This document shows positions 35,990 through 47,521 of a stretch of DNA of 64,000 nucleotides, piece after piece. Positions within the stretch are counted from its first letter, which is position 1; every line of letters begins with the position of its first letter. The notes beneath the pieces were generated by a model. That model was not told the origin of the DNA, did not search any database, and worked only from the letters and a program-made list of their open reading frames with translations. This DNA comes from Circinella umbellata (Eukaryota; Mucoromycota; Mucoromycetes; Mucorales; Lichtheimiaceae): the NCBI GenBank assembly GCA_025093555.1, contig JAIWNF010000019.1:744001-808000 (forward strand). Direction: 5' to 3'. The translations under genes and the position numbers were made by a program.

Positions 35990-37704
35990 ATGAAGTATCG
36001 ATCAACTCGTGGTCAAGCCAAAAACTATTCTTTTGAAGAAACCGTCATGACTGGTTTGTCACCCGATGGTGGTTTATTCATTCCTCACCACATTCCAGTT
36101 TTACCTGCCAATTGGCGTCAAAAGTGGTCTAAGCTTAGCTTCCAAGAACTTGCCGTCGAGATCTTGAGCTTGTTTATTGATGAGTCCGAAATGCCTCGTT
36201 CTGATTTGAAGGATCTTGTTCAACGATCCTATGCTACTTTCCGTCACGATCAAGTCACTCCATTGGCCAAGATCCGTGATGGTCTTTATGTTCTTGAATT
36301 GTTCCATGGTCCTACTTTTGCTTTCAAGGACGTTGCCTTACAGTTTGTTGGTAACTTGTTTGAATACTTTTTAGAACGTCGTAACCGTGAAGACAAGTCT
36401 GGTAAGACTCACCGCCTTACCGTTGTTGGTGCTACTTCTGGCGATACTGGCAGGTAATTATAAATATATATATTTATCTATAAACAAAACCAAAAAAGAA
36501 AAAAAAAAGAAAGGAGAGCACTAAAAATTATTTGTTATATGTATAATTATTTAGTGCCGCTATTTACGGTCTTCGCAACAAAAAGAACGTTTCTGTCTTC
36601 ATCCTTCATCCAAAGGGCCGTGTCAGTCCTATCCAAGAAGCACAAATGACCACTGTTCTTGACGAGAACGTTCACAACTTGTCTGTTGAAGGAACTTTCG
36701 ATGATTGTCAAGATATTGTCAAAAACTTGTTTGGTAACAAGGAATTCAACGACCGCCATCATCTCGGCGCTGTCAACTCGATTAATTGGGCACGTATCCT
36801 TGCACAAACTGTTTACTATTTTAATGCCTACTTTTCACTTTTGCGTGAACTCAACATTGATCCTGCATCTAGCGAAGCCGAAGAAGTCAACTTTAACTTT
36901 TCCGTCCCAACAGGTAACTTTGGTGATATCTTAGCTGGTTACTATGCTTACCGTATGGGTTTACCTGCCAATAAGTTGATTGTCGCCACAAACGAAAACG
37001 ATATTCTTTACCGATTCTTTGAGAGCAGTGCCTATGAAAAACAAACCGGTGCTGACGGTAATGTCAAAGAAACCCTTTCTCCAGCTATGGATATCTTGGT
37101 TTCATCCAACTTTGAACGTCTTTTGTGGTATTTGGCTCGTGATGCTGAAGTTGATGGAGGTAAGACTGAAGTCGCTGCTGCAGATAGCTCAGTCAATGAA
37201 AAGTTATGTGATGAAGCAGGTCAAACTGTTGCTACTTGGATGCAGCAACTCAAGGAAGTAGGCAGCTTCAAGGTTAATGATGCTGTTGTATTAAATGCTC
37301 GCAAGGTATTTGATTCTGCCATGGTGACTGATAAAGAAACACTTGATACAATCCGTGAATTCTTCGATAAGCCTGGTCAAGCCTCATATGTCCTTGACCC
37401 TCATACCTCAGTCGGTGTTACTGCTGCTGAACAAGTAACCAAGCGTGATCAATTACTTGCATATCCCAAGGGCAAAGAAATTATGATTTGTCTTGCTACC
37501 GCTCATCCTGCCAAGTTCTCTGAAGCTGTTGAAACTGCACTCAAGTCTGCTCCTGGATTCGATTTCCAAAAGGATGTTTTGCCTTCTGAATTTCATGGTT
37601 TGTTAGATAAGGAACGTCGAGTTGTTCCTGTCGAACGTGCTGATCCCAAGCTTGTCATTGAAGTCATTGAACGTGAATTACGTGGTGAAGGAATCCAATT
37701 TTAG
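35990..37704 (+). CDS. THR4: Threonine synthase
   Basis: Two exons, join(35990..36453, 36555..37704), give 537 aa; the intron splits the Ser codon in SGDTG|S-AAIYGL. The enzyme converts O-phosphohomoserine to threonine and phosphate with pyridoxal phosphate. The N-terminus MKYRSTRGQ and LSPDGGLFIP match the threonine synthase N domain. The PLP lysine is expected at K113 in PTFAFKDVAL. Further family marks are VVGATSGDTGSAA, the ILHPKGRVSPIQEAQMTT block, and SVPTGNFGDILAGYYA, the PLP-phosphate loop region. Yeast Thr4 is 514 aa, so length fits. Codons are more C-ending than in nearby genes, consistent with good expression. The only intron is short. Confidence 0.96.
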
Positions 37705-38253
37705 AATGCATAGAAGATAAATTATATTATGTCTTAAAGCAACTTTCAAAAGCCGATCTTCTCTTTCCTTTATTTCCTTTTTAAAATATTTGACGTAAGA
37801 TATATCAATATTAAAAAGTTTTCCTTTGTTTGTTTGTTTTTTATTAATTAAAAATTATTTGTTTTTCATTGTTCATATCTTTACCAATACAAACCAAATG
37901 ATCATATTTTAAATGAGTGCAAATTGATGGGTGGTTTTTTTGTAAGGGCAGAAGGCCAACATTTATAATACGTACTGTTTTAGATCAGTTACAGAGTCCA
38001 AAAGCATTTTAATAAAATATATTCCAATTGGGTAATATTTTACATAAAATATTTAAAAAGTTGTTTTTTTTTTGTCTAGAAATAACAAGAGTATGGATAA
38101 AACATATAAATAAGAGTAGGGAATTATGTTTAAAAAAAACAAAACGTATCTTTATACATAAGGATAATGTGGGTGTAGTCCACTTGTACAAAATAATATA
38201 TACATATACGTATATATTATAACAACAAAAAAACAAAACAAAAAAGACAGACT
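37705..38253. other. Convergent intergenic region after threonine synthase
   Basis: No gene is seen. The stretch contains the 3' flanks of the threonine synthase gene and the convergent LEA_2-like gene, mostly A/T runs. Confidence 0.6.
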
Positions 38254-39450
38254 TTATCCGCCAAAAAATCCATCCAATGATGCCCCATCTGTAAGTTTTG
38301 GTATTCCTTGACCCTATATATACAGTGAACATCGTTTAATAATAACTATTCATTACTATATACTTTTTCAACTAGCAAGCAACAGTTTTTTGTGAGGATG
38401 TATGTTTTACCTGTGTTAGTGGACATTTGAAAGATGCTGACGAATTAATAGTTGGATTCACCTTGACAAACAATACTTTAGCTATCAAATTAATTGTATA
38501 ATCAACTGTCAAATCCTGTGCTTCTCCACCTGCTAATCCACATTTATCAATCAGTATATTCAATATCGTTTTATGTGAGTCCGAAAAAGGGTCATAGTTG
38601 ATAGCAAAAGGGAATGTGAAATTAGAATCGCTATGAGATTCAATATGCTGGTAATCCATATATCCATCACCTATTTTTAGTTTTCCTGAAGGACTTGAAG
38701 AGTCAGGATAGTATGCCTACATATAGGTATAATACATATACATAAAGAGATAAAAGCAACAAACATCCGGGCGTTTTTTTTATTTTAGTAAAATGCTAAT
38801 TTTTTTCATTTAATGTAGTACATCTAAACATACATTCTACCCATAAATAAAGATGCACTAACAGTAGTAGAATATGAACTTACTGTTGCATTAATATTAG
38901 ACAAATCAATACCAAGTACATTCTGGTTCTTTATATTTACTAATAGCCCAAAATTAAAATTGAGCACATCACCATTATAAGATACTTCAGATTGATTGGT
39001 AGGTGAACTTGTTACGCCTGCAAAGTCCATTATTGGCATGGTAAATGTTGCTAGTAAGACTACAAAGACAATAATAATAATGATGACAGCAATAATAATA
39101 AGCCATATAATCCATCGTGCCCAAACAGGTAAGCAGCAAGCACAACACAGATATCGTATACATTGATTTCGTTCGGTCAATGACTGTTTTTTTTGCTTTT
39201 CCATAGGTTGTAACCCTTTTTCTTGTTGGCCATATAATTGCTGTGAAGGAAATCCCTTTTCTATAGTATATAGATATATAGATTAGTCATTCCTGTGTAT
39301 TGCACAATTATGCACCCTAACTTATTATCAATAATTACCTGGAGTTGACGAATAATTATCATCAGGATATTCTGGTGGTACATAGTATGTGGTAGGTGCA
39401 TGTCGTGGCTGCCGTGATGGTGATTGAGAATCAAAAGACGCTGGCTCCAT
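38254..39450 (-). CDS. Single-pass membrane protein with LEA_2-like extracytoplasmic domain
   Basis: Four exons, complement(38254..38313, 38411..38714 extended to 38716, 38884..39260, 39339..39450), give 284 aa; lengths sum to 855 nt when exon 3 ends at 38716. The N-terminal 67 residues are polar and Pro/Gln-rich (YYVPPEYPDD). A Cys cluster CIRYLCCACC (about 71-80) sits before one long hydrophobic helix (about 86-109), a pattern that often allows palmitoylation. Beyond it the sequence resembles LEA_2-type beta domains of fungal membrane proteins: DVLNFNFGLLVNIKNQNVLG, FPFAINYDP and LTVDYTINLIAKVLF. The product ends SLDGFFGG. Its function is unknown; family members are thought to bind at membrane surfaces. 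The start was taken at MEPASFDS because it splices in phase to the conserved part. Confidence 0.78.
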
Positions 39451-40741
39451 TTTATTATATATATACGAGGATTCTCAAAAGAAAGAAAGAAACAAAGAAA
39501 ATGTAAAAAGGGAGAAAAGGGAAAAAATAAGATAGCGACGGCTGCCAAGACACAAATTAACAAAAAGAAAATGAAAGGACGGCCGTTTATTAACATTAGA
39601 TCTGGAGGTATAGTAAACAAATCGAAACAATAGATCCGTGTACTTGATAAGTTTATGGAGCCCAACGTATAAATTACTGCAAGTCTTGTAAATCTCCGGA
39701 ACGGATTCTTCTGTGCATTTCCGAGTATTCAGGCAAAAGCAAACGCATAAACTCTCTTCGTTCATAGTAGGAGCCCACATGTATTTTGTCAAGGCGGTAT
39801 TTATTACATTTAGTAGATAGGGAATTTTATACACTATAAAGCACAATATAAATGGCTGATACATATATGTAATTGGAAATCAAGTGCATTTCGGGTTGTA
39901 CTTTTTTTAGCTTATAAAAAAAGTGTAGCCTAAATATTGAGTTGTTGATATCTTTTTTAGATCAGTCAGAAATAGAGAAGCGAAAAAGAAGAGATCGACG
40001 CTAAAATTAAGATGCGTTCGGGTTGCTTTTTAGTACGCTTCGCATATATACAAACAAGAATATTACATGGTACAGTATGATTACACACAAGGTTCTATGT
40101 TTGTTTTGTTTTGTTTTGTTTTGTTGTTGCCACATTTTATGTCATTAATGAAAAAAGTTTTTACTGTATTATGCATACAGACACGTGGTTTTCACTAGTT
40201 CGACCATAACTAAATATTAACGCCTTCGTCTACAAAACAAAATTTCGGCGATTTTCGAAGGAATGGGCGCAAATAATTAATAAACTTTATTTCAAGTGAT
40301 TGAAGATCATGGTGTTCTAAATAATAGCATTCTGAATATGATCACTAACACGATCTGCAGGTTGAAAACTAATATTATGCATGCATTTGTACAAATCGAT
40401 GTATTGTATATAAAAGTTATATTTCAGTTACCTCATCGATCATAAAGTAGAGCATTCCATCCCATCACAAAATATAAACATTTACTGTCATAACAACATA
40501 AGACTAAAAATACTTTCTGATAATGCAATATATATAATAAAATAAGGTTGTTCTACAAGGTATATATTTTAGAATAAATACTATTTCTATGTTCTGTTCC
40601 TGCAGATAAAGAATGACAGGGAGACGAAATCAGGGGGAGATTCGAGAGAGCGATGAAAATGAAGAGAATATAATAAACAAGGAAGTCTTTTTTTTTGATA
40701 AATGAATACAATGACAAAATGAGATTATTATCATCTTTTCC
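39451..40741. other. Intergenic region between LEA_2-like and wax-synthase-like genes
   Basis: No supportable gene is seen. A minus-strand open frame at 39475-39864 has ordinary-looking composition but lies in the 5' flank of the LEA_2-like gene and shows no domain. The remainder is AT-rich, with a TTTTG repeat near 40099-40122. Confidence 0.5.
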
Positions 40742-41971
40742 TTAGAAAATATTACCAATTAATGCTGTACGATATGTATCCAAATATTTAAGAACAGCGG
40801 GCAACGTACGTAGAAGAACTACGTCAAAGTAATCACTGAGAAAATATGGAACCACAAACAAATGTGACAACATGATCATCCATCCAATCGCAAAAGTACG
40901 TCCCGGCCAGCCAGGTCGAAAAATGGTATCACCCAACTGAATCCCAATGGGTTGTAAAAAAAAGAATAACATTTGCCATCCAGCTGCACCACCATAAAAA
41001 TATGTACGTGGTCCAGTTGTACAAATTAAAAAATATTCATGCATGAGGCCTGACAAAGCAAACACACCCCATACTGGAATAATACGACGTAACACCTTGT
41101 AATTACCGCAAAGGCGCCTTAAAGGTAAAAACGTGAGTCGTACAAAACATGAATTATAAAACTGATGCCATCTATTGCTCCAATAATCACGTAAACTCGT
41201 CGCTTCCCAAGGCGATTCGAATGCAGGTGCCATCGTACTCGCCTCTTCCAAATAACCTTTTACTGTTTGCATTCGCTTTGTCTTGATACCCAAGAACAAT
41301 AAAAATTTGTACGCGACGCTGAAGATAAGAACAAAACTGGAATACGTCACTTGTAGCTGAAGTTGCAAATGGATCGAAAATAAGGTGCATAAAATAAAAC
41401 TGGATAAGATTTCTGACCATCCCATGGATACTGTGGGTCCTTGAAATAGTAACATGCATATCGCTTGTTGAAACACCACAATTGATTTCTGGTGCCCATC
41501 AATCCATAAAAGAATCATATCGAGTGTCTCGAAAATAAGATGGTCACGAAGATAGCTGGTAAGAGCGTAGTATAAGTCTAATTTATCTGTGGTACTATGG
41601 TCCTTACTTGGCTCTTGTAATTTTTGTTTATCCTCAGGTTTAACAACGTCAATAGACTTTTTTGCTTTGTTTGCTCGTTCACGCCAATAAAATAAGGTGC
41701 CAAAAAATGGTCTTTTACGTCGTTCTTCTTGTGGGATGCAGAAAAGCCAAACAGCCATCTTGAGACCATTAGCCCAAGCCCATACACCCATTACCATTCC
41801 ACATGAACGTCCAAATAAACCACCATAATAAACAGGAATGCCGAGATTGATAATATAAATTAAGATTAATACAAATTGTTGAATGGTGCTATATCGTTCG
41901 ACTGGAAGTGCTGCAACGGAAAATAGAAACGAGGGAGTAAGACTCAAAAGAATGAAGGTGATACAATGCAT
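40742..41971 (-). CDS. Wax-synthase-like membrane-bound O-acyltransferase
   Basis: Single exon of 409 aa with many hydrophobic segments (starting MHCITFILLSLTPSFLFSV) and several others through to the C-terminus. The family signature is clear: SLRDYWSNRWHQFYN at about 259-273, followed by ALSGLMHEYF with the conserved membrane His at 311. These match the wax synthase domain shared by plant and fungal long-chain alcohol O-fatty-acyltransferases and related enzymes that acylate sterols or other hydroxyl acceptors. Residues about 100-130 form a charged loop. The enzyme is expected in the ER membrane. The exact acceptor substrate cannot be told from sequence; in fungi many such genes belong to secondary-metabolite acetylation or lipid storage. 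Confidence 0.85.
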   Translation of the reverse strand: MHCITFILLSLTPSFLFSVAALPVERYSTIQQFVLILIYIINLGIPVYYGGLFGRSCGMVMGVWAWANGLKMAVWLFCIPQEERRKRPFFGTLFYWRERANKAKKSIDVVKPEDKQKLQEPSKDHSTTDKLDLYYALTSYLRDHLIFETLDMILLWIDGHQKSIVVFQQAICMLLFQGPTVSMGWSEILSSFILCTLFSIHLQLQLQVTYSSFVLIFSVAYKFLLFLGIKTKRMQTVKGYLEEASTMAPAFESPWEATSLRDYWSNRWHQFYNSCFVRLTFLPLRRLCGNYKVLRRIIPVWGVFALSGLMHEYFLICTTGPRTYFYGGAAGWQMLFFFLQPIGIQLGDTIFRPGWPGRTFAIGWMIMLSHLFVVPYFLSDYFDVVLLRTLPAVLKYLDTYRTALIGNIF

Positions 41972-44900
41972 TTTTGTTTATAATCACCAGTTTCTTTTTT
42001 TTCCTCTTTTTTTTTGTTTACTTGTTGCTGCTTTTTTTTGAAGGAGTAAAGAAATAGAAGGCAAAACTATTAAAAGAAAACTAAAGCGAAAAGAAACCGG
42101 AAGATCTATGATACTTTATATAAAAAAATGGAACAACGCGGGTAAAATATAAAGAATAGTCTACTTTGTAGTTAGGGGGCGATTGGTATATAACATATGT
42201 TGGGGTGCAGGTTTATTATTTGAAAATAAGGGACCAAATCCGCCTCTTACACCATGGCCAAGAAAATTCAAGGGGTCTAATAAGTAAAACGATAAGAGAA
42301 TATATACAATAGAAATTCACATCGTCAGTGAACACGGTTTTGTTAAACATATGACCAGAACATCATTTTTCTCTTGGGACATGTGGTGCCTAACTTCTAA
42401 TTTTTTTCTTCATGTCAATGTCGTACAAAACATTTAACCGTTTAATGCAAGAATCTGCAATTGGACGAAGAAGACAGAGGGGCTTGTGTGTATAGAATTC
42501 TTTCGTCCTGAAGTACTGTTATTGATAATGCTGAGGCTTAGCAAGAATATAATAAAGCTGAATGATTACTAATGAATTTGGCATTTTGATATACTATTCA
42601 TGTATTTATATCCTACAAAACACCCGCATATGCCATTCTTTGGGTATTATCCTCTTGAGCCCAAGAGTTAGATGTCTATATATGTATATAAGCGTCAGTT
42701 GATGATTTCCTTTTGGAGGACTACCATGAGAATACTTAACTTCGCCTCCCTACATTTCTTTTAATACCAGTTGAATCCACTAGTAAGAATCACTTTGCAT
42801 TTCGTACCGTCCAATGCAAAAATTCATTAGTAGTTCTATTATTTTGATTTTTACGCTAAAGTTTTACATGCAGTGATATAAAGTATACAATCCTAAAATT
42901 CTTTAGGGCGATAACAATAATCAGTAGTCAGATCAAGAACAATATTTAAATCTAGATTTCAAATCCGATGCTAGTATTGTCAGATTCACTCGGTAACATA
43001 CTGTTAACTTGACGTTCTTTGAGCAAAAGGGAAAGAAAGTCATTACGTAGATTGAAGTTTATTAAGGAAAAAAATGACTAAATGAACGCTGCATCGAAAC
43101 AGGACATAATATCTACTCGAGTCCGATCCTGTCAGTCAAAGAAATATGAAAAATCTTAAGGCGATAAGGGAAAAAAGGCTACGTACAAATGCGTTATTCG
43201 TCATATTAATTCAAAATATGATAGATAAAAATTATTTAGAGCTTTTTGTTCCTATCATATGTACACAAGTGTGACAAAAAAAAAGAAGTCAATGATGATT
43301 AGATCCTTGACTACCACTGTAAAAAAACACTTGGCAGCAGTGTGATGTCAATTACCACGGCATATTTTAATCAACAATTGAAAATCAAGACATCAACAAC
43401 AATATTATATATATATATATATATATAACATGTAAGAATAATAATAATAATAATAATAATAATAAACGAAAGTCTGAGATACTTGTCTGCACTATCCATC
43501 CTCCACCATGAAGTAAAATGCGACTGTATACCAAGTACGTACCTAGAAAAAAAAATCAAAACACTATGTATCATGCCAAGAGTATCCACTTGTTACTACA
43601 AGTGTGTTATGATCTGAAGAAAAAGTAGTAAAAATTACCTAATAAACAAATAGTTAACTACGAAATATCCTATAGCGTGAGCCAGTTTTTTTTACTTATA
43701 CAAAAAGTGATCCATGATGACATACAATTTTCAGCAAGACTTTTTTGTTCTCAATATAAAGGGCGTAATAACAGTGATGTAATATCATCTTTCAGGAGAT
43801 TTTTGTTTATAATATTATATAATTAAAATTTTAAGTGTTGATGTAATAAAATAAATAGCTATTATAGTTAAAGCAGATTCTTTGTCATAGAAACTCAACA
43901 AGTTGACAAAAAAGAAGTCAGGTGTCTGTAAGATATATATTATTGTTATTGACAGCAATGTTCCATTAAATAGACTAACATAAATAGCATAAATTACTGT
44001 GTAGTCCAGAACTGGGGAACATTGAGTGAGGGGATGGCACTTGTATACTAAAAGATTTTTTCGACTATAAAAATTGAATCGAGTTCATTTACTAAATAAT
44101 ACCAAACATTGTTTGCTGTGACTTTGCTCTGTTGATCTTGTTGCCTTAGGTTATAAAATAACTTTACCACACTCTTTCATATTCTTATAATCTTTATTTG
44201 TCGGTTCTCTCTCTGTCTCTACTTTTGTTACAGGACAAATTAAGAAACACATAGTATGAAAGTTTTTTTTCCATTTTTTTTACTGTGAGAGCTCAGGAGA
44301 AATTTACTAGGAATTCGTTTAATAGACTTTTTAAAAAAAGTGTTTTGATGGTAGTGTATCACAAAAAAAATTTGTTAGATTACGTAGCTAAACCTGTAAA
44401 AAAAATGTGAAGAAATTGTTGCGTGAAAGACAGAGTGTATACAATAACGAGAACAAGGATAAGAAGGATCACAAATGTGTCTTTAAAATACCTGTCAAAA
44501 GCATTACTGTCTTCCCTGACATTTTTTTTAAAGAAAAAAATGAGACATAACCTCGCCATTTTTTTTTTGAAATGCAACTATTACGTACGTACCATTCTAT
44601 TTGGCAAGATGAAACGTTTCTCCCACTCAAAACAAATATGGATTTTCAACTATATTACGCCAATAATTTTTAGCATTTATTATTTATTAGATACCCAATA
44701 CTTATCACTTCCTGCTCTCAACCGATTTTACTTTTGGGATGCTATCTTCACAAATTATAGTTTTTCATTCGAAAGAAAAAAAAATATATATGCCGAGATA
44801 CATAAAATCATGTTATATCGTGATTTAGTAGAAAACAAAGAGTAGACTAAGAGATGAATAAAAACTAAGTACATAAACATAGAAGTTTATGCCGACTTTG

Positions 44901-45100
44901 GGGGGGTTGATTGCGAATTCCGAAAAATCCATTAAATTTAACGCCGCATAATACACACACTTTCTACTTTCGCTCGTTTTTAACCTTTCCCTTGTCATCT
45001 CTCTCTTTTCTTTACTGGTTGGTTTAATCTGTACGCCCATCACGGAAACATCTATGACAAAAAGATGAAGTGTTTCGCGTTTTTTTCCGTCTTTAATTGG
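41972..45100. other. Gene-poor region between the acyltransferase and MFS copy 1
   Basis: No supportable gene is seen. A TATATAAA on the minus strand at about 42115-42122 could be the acyltransferase TATA box, some 145 bp before its ATG. Microsatellites (AT)n and (AAT)n lie at about 43405-43465. From roughly 44090 onward the sequence resembles the region upstream of MFS copy 2 (from about 50320), so it is part of a duplicated promoter segment. Confidence 0.55.
43405..43465. repeat. (AT)n and (AAT)n microsatellites
   Basis: A run of about twelve AT units is followed after a short gap by about ten ATA units. No gene is nearby. Confidence 0.9.
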
Positions 45101-45108
45101 TATAAAAG
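45101..45108 (+). promoter_or_regulatory. TATA box of MFS copy 1
   Basis: TATAAAAG lies 88 bp before the ATG of MFS copy 1. Its position and context are conserved before copy 2, which supports a real promoter element. Confidence 0.55.
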
Positions 45109-45188
45109 CACTTGATTTATGATCTTCCATCTCACTTCCAATTCGATATATTCATAACTCTTTCTCTTTTCTACTAATTATTGTATTA

Positions 45189-47236
45189 ATGAACCGAGAA
45201 GATGACGACAATAAACCCCAAACGGTACACGATGATTCTGTATCAGCACATAATAGTTCCAGTGATATTGAAAAAAATAGTGGAGAAAATTTTGACTCCT
45301 ACGTTAAGACAAAAGCCGAAGTTAAATATGTCCGTAAAATAGGCTGGACCTTTTTACCGCTTATGACTACAATTGTTACGGTTCAGGTATATAATAATTA
45401 AAAGAAAAGAGTAATATCAATAATGACTCAAAGAGCCAAACCCCTCCCCCCCGAATCAACAATTATGACACCTAAATCCATATTTTTTTTTCTTTTTGTT
45501 TAAAAACCAAATATAATAATAATAGCTTGCTGATAAATCCGCACTTGCTATTTCAGCTGTACTTGGTATATATGAAGACACAGGTATCAGTGGATCTGAA
45601 TTCAGTTGGCTTGGCAGTATCTTCTATTTGGGCTATTTGATCTTCCTGATCCCCAACCAAATTCTTGTTCAAAAATTCACTATACGTCGATATCTTGGCG
45701 TTATGATCACTATTTGGGGTGGTGTAAGTTGTGGTAAAAAAAAATTACCAGATTTTTGTTCATTATCAATTTTGCATAATAATAATAATATTCTGCTAAA
45801 TACTAAAAACAAAGATTTTATAATATTAGGTCATGCTGTTTACTGCGATGGTAAATAAATTTTCTGAGCTCGCTGCATTGCGTTTTCTACTCGGTGTATT
45901 TGAAGCTACTTGCACACCATGTATATATATTATTATTGCAAACCTTTATCGTCGTGAAGAGCAAACGTTATACTTTGGTATTTCAACTGCGTGTAACAGT
46001 ATTGGTGGAATGCTAGGAACCTCTGTTGCCGTCGGTGTGTCAAACATGGGCAATCGCTTCGATATTCCAATGTGGAGGTAAAAAAAATACGTTGCTTCTT
46101 TTTAGTTTGATATAAATTAAAAAAAAAAGAAGTAAAACAAGTATTTATCAAATTTAACAATATATAATAGATGGAATCATATTATCTTTGGTGCTCTTAC
46201 TGTTTCATTAGGTATTTTGTGCTTCTTTTTCCTTGTTGATAACCCCCGATCATGGGTACTTCGATTGACTCCCGAGGAACATGAAATTGTTGATCGCCGC
46301 ACAAAAGATAATGCTGTCGTTCGTACCAAAAAAATCCATTGGCCACACTTCATTGAAGCATTACAGGAACCCCGACTTTATCTGATTTTCATTGCTGCTA
46401 TTGGTTTGAATATGCAAAGCGGTGGCTTTCAAGTTTTCAGTGCCCAAATTATTCGTGCACTTGGTGATTTTACTGTAAGTCTCTATTTATGACATTCATA
46501 TTAAATGATTGATGTTATTGTTTTATTTGCTTTTTTTTAAAAAAAGAAAATGATGAGCTAAACCTTTTTTTTTTCTGCATGTATGTCTTTCTTCCTAAAT
46601 GATTAGCCTACCCAATCAATTTTGCTCAAAATGCCTAGTGGGGTTTTTGCATGCATATTCAGCTTGGGTGGCGCCATTAGTGCTTATAAATACGGTCAAA
46701 TTGCTTATGTCGGTATGATTATGTGTATGATTAGTGCAGCAGGATGCTTAATTTTGGCCATTGTTGTTGATGGACCTGTTAAATTGATTGGCTTTTATCT
46801 CAGTTGGGGTATGTCTGGCGCAAATACGCTGCTGGTAGCCACCATTGGTAATAATGTCAGCGGCTACAGTAAAAAGATATTCTATAACACTATCTTCGTT
46901 ATTGGTAACACTGTTGGTCAATTTATTGGTCCTCTTTGCATGATGGAACGCGAGGTTTGTCTTTGTGCCTTTATTATACTTTAATTTAGCCTTTTTTTGT
47001 TTGTATGCTTATTTTAATAACGGTTATTTAATGAAATATCTTAGGCCCCACGTTATTTGACCGGAACTATTATTTTCACTATTGGTAATGCCATTGCATT
47101 TCTTTGTTTCATAGTTAACCGAATTATAATGAGTATGGAAAACAAGCGACGCAAGGCAAACCCACCTGATGAAAGACCCGATATTTCGTTAGGTCCCACC
47201 GATAAAGAAGATCGAGGATTTATTTATCGACTTTAA
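45189..47236 (+). CDS. MFS transporter of the allantoate permease (Dal5-like) family, copy 1
   Basis: Six exons, join(45189..45386, 45526..45723, 45830..46077, 46171..46474, 46607..46954, 47045..47236), give 495 aa. The polar N-terminus (MNREDDDNKPQ) leads to FLPLMTTIVTVQLADKSAL, the first helix with its typical ADK-type end. GISGSEFSWLGSIFYLGYL and the inter-helix NQILVQKFTIRRYLG follow, then RFLLGVFEATCTPC and YRREEQTLYFG. After a cytoplasmic loop (LTPEEHEIVDRRTKDN) come the C-terminal helices, including YLSWGMSGANTLLVATIGNN and MERE..APRYLTG. These match the anion:cation symporter group that includes allantoate, nicotinate and pantothenate permeases; the substrate here is unknown. All six exon lengths equal those of copy 2 exactly. 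A plasma-membrane location is expected. Confidence 0.88.
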
Positions 47237-47520
47237 AGTTATAAAAGTATATTTGTATATTCCCCCTCGTTCTATCAATTCCTTTTTAATATTACGATCA
47301 TTGTAATTGGCATTTAAAGTAAAAACTATCATGTAAATTATATATCTTTTTTATAACTACGTAGACGTTCGTTTATTCAATAAATACGTATATTGTACAT
47401 AATATATATTACCTAATGTAAATAAACGTTTGCTTTCATACGTATCTGTTATTACTACATACGTATAAGGGTATTGTATTATTTAATATGTTTATATTAC
47501 CAATTTACACAAGGGTACCT
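47237..47520. other. 3' flank of MFS copy 1, left of the TIR element
   Basis: The sequence resembles the 3' flank of copy 2 from 53490 on, sharing the TATTCCCCCTCG and CTATCAATTCC words. No gene is seen. Confidence 0.6.
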
Positions 47521-47521
47521 T

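Noticed and set aside
39475..39864. Minus-strand 129-codon open frame upstream of the LEA_2-like gene
   Set aside because: It runs into the 5' flank and start region of that gene in another frame, ends in Phe/Leu-rich low complexity and has no domain.
44423..44845. 140-codon open frame on the plus strand upstream of MFS copy 1
   Set aside because: It lies in the duplicated promoter segment, and the matching region before copy 2 (about 50680-51090) does not keep the frame, so it is not under coding constraint.
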